From contig CBDUKB010000122.1 in NCBI GenBank assembly GCA_965367695.1, forward strand, positions 1 to 8,756: 8,756 bases of DNA, given 5' to 3'. The notes under the pieces are model-generated. The model was not told the DNA's origin, did no database searches, and saw nothing but the letters and a program-made list of their open reading frames with translations. The position numbers were made by a program, and so were the translations under genes. Source of the DNA: Putridiphycobacter sp965367695 (GTDB lineage: Bacteria; Bacteroidota; Bacteroidia; Flavobacteriales_D; Crocinitomicaceae). This document shows positions 1-6,451 of this stretch, piece after piece. Numbering within the stretch: position 1 is the stretch's first letter; every line of letters begins with the position of its first letter.

Positions 1-144
1 TAATTTTTGTGCATCAAGCGCTGGACTTAATTCTAATTTTACTGGTGGAAGTTGTGCTGTGTCGCCTATTAAAATCAGTTTACAATGCGCACCTGAGTAT
101 ACATATGACATTAAATCGTCTAATAATGACGTTCCATCAAACTG
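1..144 (-). pseudogene. RecD-like SF1 helicase fragment, N-terminal half missing, runs off left edge
   Basis: Read on the minus strand, this frame gives FDGTSLLDDLMSYVYSGAHC followed by KLILIGDTAQLPPV and KLELSPALDAQKL. GDTAQLPPV (bases 40-66) is helicase motif III of the RecD/RecD2-type SF1B helicases, and the preceding LLDDL...YVYSG segment fits the stretch between motifs II and III in Bacteroidota homologues. These enzymes are ATP-driven 5'-3' DNA helicases used in repair and recombination. The frame is open only to base 171 (stop at 172-174). The only ATG (109-111) lies downstream of where Walker A and Walker B should be. Those motifs are absent; the space is filled by the lipoprotein gene in another frame, which overlaps this one over 120-144. 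The C-terminal part continues beyond the window. The gene is therefore 5'-truncated by a rearrangement, or the contig is mis-joined here. The family call is from memory of motifs and is fairly secure; the cause of the break is unknown. Confidence 0.7.
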
Positions 145-728
145 TCCATGACTTCTGTGAATGTGGAGGTGCTACTGTTAAAAACAGCAGGAAAGTTTTG
201 AATCTTATGAAAGTAAAGGGAATCAAATTCCGCTAACGTATAATAGCCTTGTTCTACCATTATTAAACGACTTAAATATGTCGCGTAACCTTCAGAAAAC
301 CACAAGTTTTTTCTATTAATAAACGGTATGGACAAATGGCTGATTTCATGTTGAGCGGTATAATCTTTTTCGTAATCTGCTAATTCAAAGGAAGGGTTCA
401 CATAAAAATGAACTTCATTGATTCCATTTCGTCTCGAAGTTTTTCCAAAGGGCACAGGATGATTTGCATCTGATAAATGAAAAGTACAATGAACAGTGAA
501 AGGATAAGCACCCAAAACCTTTTCTGTGGCCTCTAAAGTATTATTAATCCACTTTTTTAATTTAAACTTTTCAAAATCTGAAAATTCATCTTTCCAATAC
601 CAGACTATTTTATCTTGAACTGCAACTTGATCACTTTTGATCACATCTTTTTTTACATTTTCATTATTGCTACAAGCTGCAAGGATTAAAATGGTGAAAA
701 AAAAGGAGAATAACTGTTTAATCTTCAT
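120..728 (-). CDS. Putative HEXXH zinc-metallopeptidase-like lipoprotein, probably C-terminally truncated
   Basis: A 202-residue protein with a hydrophobic signal (residues 4-18) and a lipobox LAAC with the acylated cysteine at Cys19, so it should be exported and lipid-anchored. HEISH (127-131), followed by WFSEGYATY with Glu146, makes the usual gluzincin zinc site (two His plus a downstream Glu); H127, E128, H131 and E146 are all present. Proteins of this kind are putative metallopeptidases, but the substrate cannot be inferred. The protein stops soon after EVMDSLMERHY, only 56 residues past the zinc Glu, and that end coincides with the point where the helicase fragment appears in another frame. 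I infer that the original C-terminal helical region is lost, so activity is doubtful. The start ATG at 726-728 directly precedes the signal peptide and is the only sensible choice. It is divergent from the cytochrome gene at 847. Confidence 0.75.
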   Translation of the reverse strand: MKIKQLFSFFFTILILAACSNNENVKKDVIKSDQVAVQDKIVWYWKDEFSDFEKFKLKKWINNTLEATEKVLGAYPFTVHCTFHLSDANHPVPFGKTSRRNGINEVHFYVNPSFELADYEKDYTAQHEISHLSIPFINRKNLWFSEGYATYLSRLIMVEQGYYTLAEFDSLYFHKIQNFPAVFNSSTSTFTEVMDSLMERHY

Positions 729-846
729 TTAAATAATTTTAATGACAAAGTGCAATTTTGAATTAATTAAGAAGTTAAATATCACGATTTATTGTAACAT
801 ATATTACCGTTTGTCAAAGTAATTTTCATTAATTTTAAAATAAAAT
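729..846. promoter_or_regulatory. Divergent intergenic region between lipoprotein and cytochrome genes
   Basis: This AT-rich gap of 118 bases must carry the promoters for both flanking genes. Toward the cytochrome, TAATTTTC (820-827) and TAATTTTA (830-837) each match TAnnTTTG at all but one position, and TTTG at 810-813 could act as a -33 element for the second (16-base gap, shorter than usual). Toward the lipoprotein I see no good match near the start. No Shine-Dalgarno sequence is present, which is normal for Bacteroidota. The region is expected from gene orientation; the individual boxes are weak. Confidence 0.4.
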
Positions 847-1818
847 ATGAAATCAATAGGCATTAATATACTTGTACTGTTCTTACTATCAATTGCTAGT
901 TGTCAAGTAAATAATGAAAAAAAATTGGAAACCAACAGCAATGATTCTTTGATCATTAATCAAGAGAAGGCAAAAGCTTTCGATTTAATGAGTACTAAAT
1001 GTTTTGCTTGCCATGGAGCAGATGCAAGTTTGCAAAATCGAATTGCTCCGCCCATGATTGCAATAAAAAAACATTACATAAAAGAAGAAACCACTTTAGA
1101 AACGTTTACGCAAGATATGGTTAGTTTCGTACAGGATCCAACAGTGGAGCATGTTAAAATGAAAGGGGCATTTAAGCGATTTGGGTTGATGCCCAAGCTA
1201 GACTTTCCAGAAGCAGAACTAAAATTAATTGCAAAGTATATCTATGAAAATGAAATTGATGAGCCGACCTGGTTTAAAAAACATTTGGAAGGTAACCAAA
1301 AACAGCAAAGCAATATTGAAACGGAAATTAGTCTTACGCCACTTGAAAAGGGCTTAAAGCTTGCCTTAAGCAGTAAAAAGGTATTGGGTAAAAATTTAAT
1401 GAGTGCAATTAATCAGCAAGGAAGTGCTTATGCAGTTAAATTTTGCAATATAAAGGCAAACCATTTAATTGATAGCATGTCAAATGCATTAAATGCAAAA
1501 ATCAAACGCGTTTCAGATAAGCCAAGAAATGCGAATGCAAATGCAAATCCAAGAGAATTGGAAATCATTCAAAAATATAAAAAAATGATATTGAATGGTG
1601 AAGAAATTGCAACTGTACTAGACGAAACAGAGAATACTCATATTGGCTACTACCCTATTATGACGAATCAAATGTGTTTACAATGCCATGGTATAAAAAC
1701 TAAGCATATCAACGAAGAAACGAGCAATCGCATAAGTAAGCTATATCCAAAAGATAAAGCTACAGGATATGACATTAACGAGCTAAGAGGAATTTGGGTG
1801 GTAGCAATGACCAAATAA
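847..1818 (+). CDS. Di-haem lipoprotein: class I cytochrome c domain fused to DUF3365 (Tll0287-like) domain
   Basis: A 323-residue exported lipoprotein with a signal at residues 5-18 and lipobox SIASC giving Cys19. Domain 1 (about 40-135) is a class I cytochrome c: haem site CFACH at 52-56, then APPM, then GLMPKLDF with Met115 as the likely distal ligand, then the usual C-terminal helix AELKLIAKYIYE. Domain 2 (about 160-323) resembles DUF3365/Tll0287-like haem domains: AVKFCNIKA, KRVSDKPRN, GYYPI and a second haem site CLQCH at 277-281. Both CXXCH sites are intact, so two covalent haems are expected and a cytochrome c maturation system must exist elsewhere. The likely role is envelope electron transfer or redox/gas sensing; partners are not visible. 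A small (AATGCN)3 repeat at 1528-1545, followed by another AAT, encodes NANANAN in domain 2. It is transcribed alone and ends at a strong terminator. The domain assignment is from motifs. Confidence 0.85.
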   Translation: MKSIGINILVLFLLSIASCQVNNEKKLETNSNDSLIINQEKAKAFDLMSTKCFACHGADASLQNRIAPPMIAIKKHYIKEETTLETFTQDMVSFVQDPTVEHVKMKGAFKRFGLMPKLDFPEAELKLIAKYIYENEIDEPTWFKKHLEGNQKQQSNIETEISLTPLEKGLKLALSSKKVLGKNLMSAINQQGSAYAVKFCNIKANHLIDSMSNALNAKIKRVSDKPRNANANANPRELEIIQKYKKMILNGEEIATVLDETENTHIGYYPIMTNQMCLQCHGIKTKHINEETSNRISKLYPKDKATGYDINELRGIWVVAMTK

Positions 1819-1830
1819 AAATGTTCAAAC

Positions 1831-1863
1831 AAAAAAAAGACTACCGAAGTAGTCTTTTTTTTT
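1831..1863. terminator. Bidirectional intrinsic terminator between convergent cytochrome and citrate synthase genes
   Basis: GACTAC (1839-1844), loop CGAA (1845-1848) and GTAGTC (1849-1854) form a perfect hairpin. It is preceded by eight A (1831-1838) and followed by nine T (1855-1863), so each strand reads as a GC-containing stem followed by a U tract. The A and T tracts can also pair and lengthen the stem. It starts 13 bases after the cytochrome stop and lies 14 bases from the citrate synthase stop, so it should end both convergent transcripts. Confidence 0.92.
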
Positions 1864-1876
1864 GTTTAATAATTAA

Positions 1877-3160
1877 TTATCTATTATCAATTTTTATAAA
1901 AGGTCTTGTATTTTCACCTGTATAAATCTGACGTGGGCGACCGATTGGTTCCTTTAACTCTCTCATCTCTTTCCATTGTGCAATCCACCCTGGTAAACGT
2001 CCTAAAGCAAACATTACAGTAAACATTTCAGTTGGAATTCCTAAAGCTCTATAAATGATTCCTGAATAAAAATCTACGTTTGGATATAATTTTCTATCTA
2101 CAAAGTAAGGGTCAGACAATGCTTCTGCAGCTAAACCTTTAGCAATTTCCAAAATTTCATCTTCAATTCCTAAATCATTTAATACTTCTTCAGCTGCTAC
2201 TTTAATAATTTTAGCTCTTGGATCAAAGTTTTTATAAACCCTGTGACCAAATCCCATTAAACGGAAAGGATCATTTTTATCCTTGGCTTTTGCCATGTAT
2301 TTTTTTGTATCGCCACCATCCGCTTTAATAGCCTCTAACATTTCAATTACTGCTTGATTGGCACCACCATGTAATGGTCCCCATAAAGCACAAATACCTG
2401 CAGATAATGATGCAAATAATCCTGCGTGAGATGAACCAACTAGCCTTACTGTTGAAGTAGAACAGTTTTGTTCGTGGTCAGCGTGTAAAATCAATAATTT
2501 ATCAAGGGCGTCAATTACTATTTTATTTGGAACGTATTCTTCATTTGGCTTTCTAAACATCATTTTTAAGATATTCTCAACATATCCTAATGAGTTATCG
2601 CCATAATCCAAAGGTAACCCTTGATTTTTTCTTAAAGCCCATGCAACCAACACTGGGAATTTACCCATTATTTTTACAATTGCTTTATACATTTCTTCCT
2701 CACTGTCTACATTGACAGATGAAGGATTAAAAGCAATTAATGCACTTGTCATGGAAGACAAAACACCCATTGGGTGCGCAGACTTTGGAAAACCATCTAA
2801 AATCTTTTTTACATCTTCATCAACATGAGATTGTGCTTTTATATCAGTGTGGAACTTTTTTAATTGTTCCGCATTTGGTAATTCTCCAAAAATCAATAAA
2901 TAAGCAACTTCCAAAAAATCAGCACCTTCAGCTAAAGATTCAATTGAATAACCTCTATATCTTAGGATTCCTTTTTCCCCATCCAAAAATGTGATGGCAC
3001 TAGAACATGATCCAGTATTTTTATATCCTCTATCTAAAGTAATTATCCCTGTTTCACCTCTTAGAGTTGAAATATCAATTCCCTTTTCGTTTTCTGTTCC
3101 TGTAACAACTGGAAGGTCAATTGATTTACCTCCAACTTCTATTTTTGCTGTCTCGCTCAT
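1877..3160 (-). CDS. gltA: Citrate synthase (type II/hexameric-like bacterial form)
   Basis: A cytoplasmic enzyme that condenses acetyl-CoA with oxaloacetate to citrate, the entry step of the TCA cycle. The 427-residue length matches E. coli GltA. The catalytic triad is visible and nearly in E. coli register: His264 in LWGPLHGGAN, His306 in GFGHRVYKNFDPRA and Asp363 in YPNVDFYSG. Other family signatures are LHADHEQNCSTSTVRLVGSS (226-245), AHPMGVLSS and the C-terminal GRLPGWIAQWKEM and RPRQIYTG. The N-terminal domain of about 50 residues, typical of Gram-negative NADH-sensitive citrate synthases, is present; allosteric NADH control is known for that group but cannot be shown here. The start ATG (3158-3160) gives the conserved short N-terminus and follows an A-rich leader without a Shine-Dalgarno sequence. 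It is monocistronic, with a shared terminator downstream. No truncation or frameshift is seen. Confidence 0.98.
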   Translation of the reverse strand: MSETAKIEVGGKSIDLPVVTGTENEKGIDISTLRGETGIITLDRGYKNTGSCSSAITFLDGEKGILRYRGYSIESLAEGADFLEVAYLLIFGELPNAEQLKKFHTDIKAQSHVDEDVKKILDGFPKSAHPMGVLSSMTSALIAFNPSSVNVDSEEEMYKAIVKIMGKFPVLVAWALRKNQGLPLDYGDNSLGYVENILKMMFRKPNEEYVPNKIVIDALDKLLILHADHEQNCSTSTVRLVGSSHAGLFASLSAGICALWGPLHGGANQAVIEMLEAIKADGGDTKKYMAKAKDKNDPFRLMGFGHRVYKNFDPRAKIIKVAAEEVLNDLGIEDEILEIAKGLAAEALSDPYFVDRKLYPNVDFYSGIIYRALGIPTEMFTVMFALGRLPGWIAQWKEMRELKEPIGRPRQIYTGENTRPFIKIDNR

Positions 3161-3205
3161 TTGTTTATTTTGTAATGTATTTGTTATTGATTTATTTTAA
3201 CCGTC

Positions 3206-3213
3206 TAAATATA
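3206..3213 (-). promoter_or_regulatory. Possible -7 element for citrate synthase
   Basis: On the minus strand this reads TATATTTA, a 7-of-8 match to the Bacteroidota -7 element TAnnTTTG. Its position would give a leader of about 40 bases before the citrate synthase ATG. No clear TTG is seen at -33, so support is weak. Confidence 0.28.
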
Positions 3214-3289
3214 GTAGAATTGTCGAGAAAAAGCGATATTACTTACATTATTTTTATGTGTATTTTAAGTTATTTTAATAAATTCATGT

Positions 3290-3297
3290 TTAATTTG
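3290..3297 (+). promoter_or_regulatory. Possible -7 element for the MOSC gene
   Basis: TTAATTTG matches TAnnTTTG at all but its second base and lies 27 bases before the preferred ATG at 3325. If used, transcription would begin at about 3302-3305. No convincing -33 TTG is present. It supports choosing the ATG over an upstream TTG codon at 3304, which would sit at the transcription start. Confidence 0.3.
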
Positions 3298-3324
3298 TTA
3301 TGATTGTCACAAAATGAAATAAAA

Positions 3325-3945
3325 ATGTATATTCATTCGGTAAATATTGGTCAAAAACGTTTGGTTGACTGGCGGGGTAAAAAAGTTGCAACTGGAATAT
3401 TTAAAGCATCTGTTGAGCGACCTATTTATTTAGGGTTTGAAGATGTTGAAGGAGATGATGTAGTTGACCGAAAATATCATGGGGGCATTGATAAAGCTTG
3501 CTATGCTTACAGTAAGGAAGCATATTCATTTTGGGAAGAATTGTACCCTGACAAAACGTTTAAAGCTGGTTTTTTTGGAGAAAATATAACCGTTGTGGGG
3601 TTAAATGAAAGTACCTTAAAAATTGGAACCCAATTTGAAGTAGGCACTGCCATCATTGAAGTTTCTCAACCGCGTCAACCTTGTTTTAAACTTGGTATTC
3701 GGTTTGGTTCACAAAAAATATTAAAACCCTTTATTCATGCACCCTACCCTGGCGTCTATTTCAGGGTCATTCAGGCAGGCAAGGTCCAAGTTGGGGATCA
3801 ATTAAAAGCGTTATGCGTGCACGACACAGAGCCAACTGTTTTAGAGGTGTATAAATTGATTTATAAATTAACAAACGCAGAGGATATTCATCATAAAGCA
3901 ATAAACTCTAACTATTTGGCAGCTTCAGCAATGAAAAGTATCTAA
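3325..3945 (+). CDS. MOSC domain protein, YiiM-like
   Basis: A 206-residue cytoplasmic protein of the MOSC superfamily (molybdenum cofactor sulfurase C-terminal domain). N-terminal SVNIGQKRLVDWRGKKVATGIFK, DRKYHGGIDKACYAY (48-62), FFGENITVVGL (84-94) and VSQPRQPCFKLG (113-124) follow the YiiM pattern; Cys120 is the conserved MOSC cysteine thought to contact molybdopterin or sulfur. The C-terminal part (about 168-206) resembles the short three-helix domain that follows MOSC in YiiM. E. coli YiiM (224 residues) takes part in Moco-dependent reduction of N-hydroxylated bases and other N-hydroxylated compounds; the same role here is inference. A TTG at 3304 would add seven residues, but the ATG at 3325 gives the family N-terminus. 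The stop is 2 bases from that of the convergent dehydrogenase gene, and no terminator hairpin lies between them. Confidence 0.9.
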   Translation: MYIHSVNIGQKRLVDWRGKKVATGIFKASVERPIYLGFEDVEGDDVVDRKYHGGIDKACYAYSKEAYSFWEELYPDKTFKAGFFGENITVVGLNESTLKIGTQFEVGTAIIEVSQPRQPCFKLGIRFGSQKILKPFIHAPYPGVYFRVIQAGKVQVGDQLKALCVHDTEPTVLEVYKLIYKLTNAEDIHHKAINSNYLAASAMKSI

Positions 3946-3947
3946 TT

Positions 3948-5948
3948 TTAATAAGCGATTAACTTCAGTAATTTTTCTTCAAACCTTTGTTTTGGTAAAA
4001 AGTTAATTTCCAAATCTCCATCAAACGGAACAGGGGTATCCAAACTGCCTTCACGCATGATTGGTGCATCCAAATTTGCAAAGCAATTCTCAGCAATTAA
4101 AGCTACTAATTCTCCACCTATCCCCCCCGTCAAACAATCTTCATGCAATACTATAACTCGACTTGTTTTATTCACTGATTTATAAACAGTTTCTGTATCT
4201 AACGGAAGCAATGTTCTTAAGTCAACAATATCAATATTCAACTTGTTTTTCAAGGCTATTTCTTTTGCCCAATGCACACCCATACCGTAAGTAATTACCG
4301 TTGCATCATCTCCTGTTTGCACCAAATTAGCCTTACCAATTTCAAGTGTGAAATATTCATCTGGCACTTGTTCTTTGATACTTCTATACAATCCTTTGTG
4401 CTCAAAAAACATCACTGGATTTGGATCTTCTATGGCAGCTGTTAATAACCCCTTAGCCTCAGTTGGTGATGAAGGATATACAATTTTTAATCCTGGTGTA
4501 TGCGTAAACCAAGCCTCATTACTTTGAGAATGAAATGGACCTGCAGCACTACCTGCTCCAGTTGGCATTCTTACCACAACATCAGCATTTTCTCCCCAAC
4601 GGTAATGTAATTTGGCTAAATTATTGACTATTTGATTGAAGCCAACCGTCACAAAATCTGCAAATTGCATCTCCATCACAGCTTTCATCCCCTTAATGGA
4701 CAGCCCTAAAGCCGCGCCTATTATTGCCGATTCACAAATCGGTGTATTTCTTACTCTTTCTTTTCCAAACTGAGCAACAAATCCTTCTGTAATTTTAAAA
4801 ACACCACCGTATTCAGCGACATCTTGCCCCATGATAATTAAGTCGTCATACTTCTCCATTGATTGTCTCAAAGCATCTGAAATAGCATCCACAAATCTTT
4901 TCTCTGATGTTTTTTCAAAATTAGGCTGGGAATAAACTGGAGAATAAGGCGCATATACATCATTCACTTCAAATGCTGTATCAACATGAACCTTTGGCTC
5001 AGCATAAGCAACTTCTAGTTCATCTTGAATCTCTTCCTTAATCGTATTTACATAATCAGCTTCTAACTCTTCGGTTAATAAACCTATGTTTTTTAAATAA
5101 GCGGTATAATTATCAACCGGATCTTTTAGGCTCCACTGCTCTTGTAATCCTTCAGGATAATATTTAGTGCCTGAAGCTTCCTCATGCCCTCTCATTCTAA
5201 AACTTACACATTCCAGTAAAAAAGGCCTTGGCTTCTCTCTTAAAGAAGCAGAAATCTCTTTAACAGCATGATACACTTCTAAGACATTATTTCCATCAAT
5301 TTGAAAGGCATCCATTCCATATCCTATCCCTTTATCAACAAAGCTTTTACATCTAAATTGTTCATTTGAAGGGGTGGATAGTCCCCATTGATTGTTTTCT
5401 ACTACAAAAATAATGGGTAAATCCCAAACTGAAGCCACATTTAATGCTTCATGAAAATCACCTTCACTCGCACCACCGTCTCCGGTAAATGCCAGGGTTA
5501 CTTTTTTATTGTCTTTTAATTTATTTGCCAATGCAATCCCATCACCTATAGCTAATTGCGGTCCTAAATGTGAAATCATGCCGACTAAATGGTGCTCCTT
5601 TGATCCAAAGTGAAAAGAGCGGTCTCTTCCTTTTGTAAAACCACTCATTTTTCCTTGAAATTGTGCAAAAAGTCGGTGTAAAGGAATATTTCTACTCGTA
5701 AAAACACCTAAATTTCGGTGCATGGGCAAAATATATTCATCTGCCTCCATTCCTAAAGTTGTACCAACAGAAATTCCTTCTTGACCCCAACCAGAAAACC
5801 ATTTAGAAATCTTGCCCTGTCTTAATAAAATAAGCATTTTTTCTTCTATCAGCCTGGGTTTTAACAGGTTTTCATAAATTGAGAGCAATTCTTGATCTGA
5901 CAAGGATTTCCTATCGAAATTTATAGTTTGTGTAATGTTTGTTGACAT
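3948..5948 (-). CDS. Fused E1 alpha/beta subunit of a thiamine-dependent 2-oxoacid dehydrogenase, probably branched-chain
   Basis: A 666-residue cytoplasmic enzyme holding both E1 subunits in one chain. E1 alpha spans about 15-320: GDG at 156-158 and ENN at 184-186 form the thiamine diphosphate motif, with HLGPQLAIGDGIALA and FRMRGHEEASGTKYYP after and before it. E1 beta spans about 345-666: GQDVAEYGGVFKITEGF, CESAIIGAALGL (Glu406, expected to contact the cofactor), GPFHSQSNEAWF and HEDCLTGGIGGEL. The mammalian phosphorylation-site serines are not in the corresponding alpha loop. E1 decarboxylates a 2-oxoacid and passes the acyl group to E2 lipoate. Fused proteins of this type are common in Bacteroidota and are usually annotated as 2-oxoisovalerate dehydrogenase, which would supply branched acyl-CoA for iso-fatty acids; pyruvate or another 2-oxoacid is the alternative. 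E2 and E3 genes are not in the window. The start ATG at 5946-5948 follows a good promoter. Confidence 0.93.
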   Translation of the reverse strand: MSTNITQTINFDRKSLSDQELLSIYENLLKPRLIEEKMLILLRQGKISKWFSGWGQEGISVGTTLGMEADEYILPMHRNLGVFTSRNIPLHRLFAQFQGKMSGFTKGRDRSFHFGSKEHHLVGMISHLGPQLAIGDGIALANKLKDNKKVTLAFTGDGGASEGDFHEALNVASVWDLPIIFVVENNQWGLSTPSNEQFRCKSFVDKGIGYGMDAFQIDGNNVLEVYHAVKEISASLREKPRPFLLECVSFRMRGHEEASGTKYYPEGLQEQWSLKDPVDNYTAYLKNIGLLTEELEADYVNTIKEEIQDELEVAYAEPKVHVDTAFEVNDVYAPYSPVYSQPNFEKTSEKRFVDAISDALRQSMEKYDDLIIMGQDVAEYGGVFKITEGFVAQFGKERVRNTPICESAIIGAALGLSIKGMKAVMEMQFADFVTVGFNQIVNNLAKLHYRWGENADVVVRMPTGAGSAAGPFHSQSNEAWFTHTPGLKIVYPSSPTEAKGLLTAAIEDPNPVMFFEHKGLYRSIKEQVPDEYFTLEIGKANLVQTGDDATVITYGMGVHWAKEIALKNKLNIDIVDLRTLLPLDTETVYKSVNKTSRVIVLHEDCLTGGIGGELVALIAENCFANLDAPIMREGSLDTPVPFDGDLEINFLPKQRFEEKLLKLIAY

Positions 5949-5967
5949 TGAAAATAAATTTATTAGT

Positions 5968-5975
5968 CAAAATTA
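5968..5975 (-). promoter_or_regulatory. -7 promoter element for the fused E1 gene
   Basis: On the minus strand this reads TAATTTTG, a perfect match to TAnnTTTG. A TTTA at 5995-5998 lies 19 bases upstream and may stand in for the -33 TTTG. The predicted transcript would begin near 5963 and have a leader of about 14 bases before the ATG. Confidence 0.55.
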
Positions 5976-6005
5976 TCATTTATTTTAACTTGATTAAAGC
6001 TTTCC

Positions 6006-6028
6006 TATTTTTGTTTTCATTAGTTTTG
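6006..6028 (+). promoter_or_regulatory. Tandem -7 promoter elements for the 134-residue protein gene
   Basis: TATTTTTG (6006-6013) and TAGTTTTG (6021-6028) are both perfect matches to TAnnTTTG, 15 bases apart. The nearer one would start transcription about 10-12 bases before the ATG at 6045, the farther one about 25 bases. Neither has an ideal -33 TTG. With the minus-strand element at 5968-5975 they make a compact bidirectional promoter region. Confidence 0.5.
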
Positions 6029-6044
6029 AAAAAAATTATCAACT

Positions 6045-6449
6045 ATGCACGCTGAAGTAGAAAAATTAATCGATCATTCTTTTGAATACGCACTTGAACT
6101 ATTAGAAGACACGAAAGAATTCTACCCATTTGGCGCAACAATTGATACCATTGGAAATGTACATCCATTAGAATTTGAATTCGACCCTAAAAACATGCCC
6201 AAAGTCGGTGTAGTGCTAGAATCATTGGCAAAATATTGCGAAAATGAAATGAGTGCAAATAGAATGAAAGGATACGCACTTGCCTTTGAGTCGGTGATTA
6301 AACTAGATGAAAATTCTGCAGAACAAAACTGTATTACTTTGAATATAGTTCACAGTGAAGACAAAGACCTTCCTGATTACTACCAAGCATATCAAATACT
6401 AGAAGATGGCACTGTAGAATTAGCGCCAATTTTTGCTGTTAAAAAGTAA
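6045..6449 (+). CDS. Conserved Bacteroidota protein of unknown function, 134 residues
   Basis: I recognise the general look of a conserved bacteroidotal hypothetical protein but no characterised domain. It has no signal peptide or membrane segment, so it should be cytoplasmic. Visible blocks are an N-terminal helix (EKLIDHSFEYALELLEDTKE), FYPFGATIDTIGNVHPLEFE (26-45), a central helix (LESLAKYCENEM), an alternating hydrophobic strand YALAFESVIKL and a C-terminal strand region ending in APIFAVKK. The protein is rich in Glu and Asp. The pattern suggests a small alpha+beta domain with a binding or accessory role rather than an obvious enzyme; no catalytic motif is seen. The ATG at 6045 follows two good -7 elements and no Shine-Dalgarno. 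It is transcribed alone: divergent from the E1 gene and convergent, with a 2-base gap, on the DUF4836-like gene. Confidence 0.8.
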   Translation: MHAEVEKLIDHSFEYALELLEDTKEFYPFGATIDTIGNVHPLEFEFDPKNMPKVGVVLESLAKYCENEMSANRMKGYALAFESVIKLDENSAEQNCITLNIVHSEDKDLPDYYQAYQILEDGTVELAPIFAVKK

Positions 6450-6451
6450 TT

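Noticed and set aside
627..644. Near-tandem TTGATCAC, resembling an FNR-type half-site repeat
   Set aside because: It lies inside the lipoprotein coding region, far from any promoter, and lacks proper dyad spacing.
810..818. TTTGTCAAA palindrome in the divergent gap, considered as an operator
   Set aside because: Nine bases in AT-rich DNA is too short to support a binding site on its own, and no second copy is placed near the other start.
2740..3303. Open frames on the plus strand opposite and upstream of citrate synthase
   Set aside because: They are shadows of the citrate synthase gene or AT-rich spacer with no protein-like conservation; citrate synthase is certain on the minus strand.
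3304..3324. Upstream TTG start adding seven residues to the MOSC protein
   Set aside because: The ATG at 3325 gives the usual YiiM-type N-terminus, and the TTG lies where transcription would start from the -7 candidate at 3290-3297.
4122..4128. Run of seven C in the E1 gene, considered as a frameshift or slippage site
   Set aside because: It encodes the conserved TGGIGGEL motif and the reading frame is intact on both sides.
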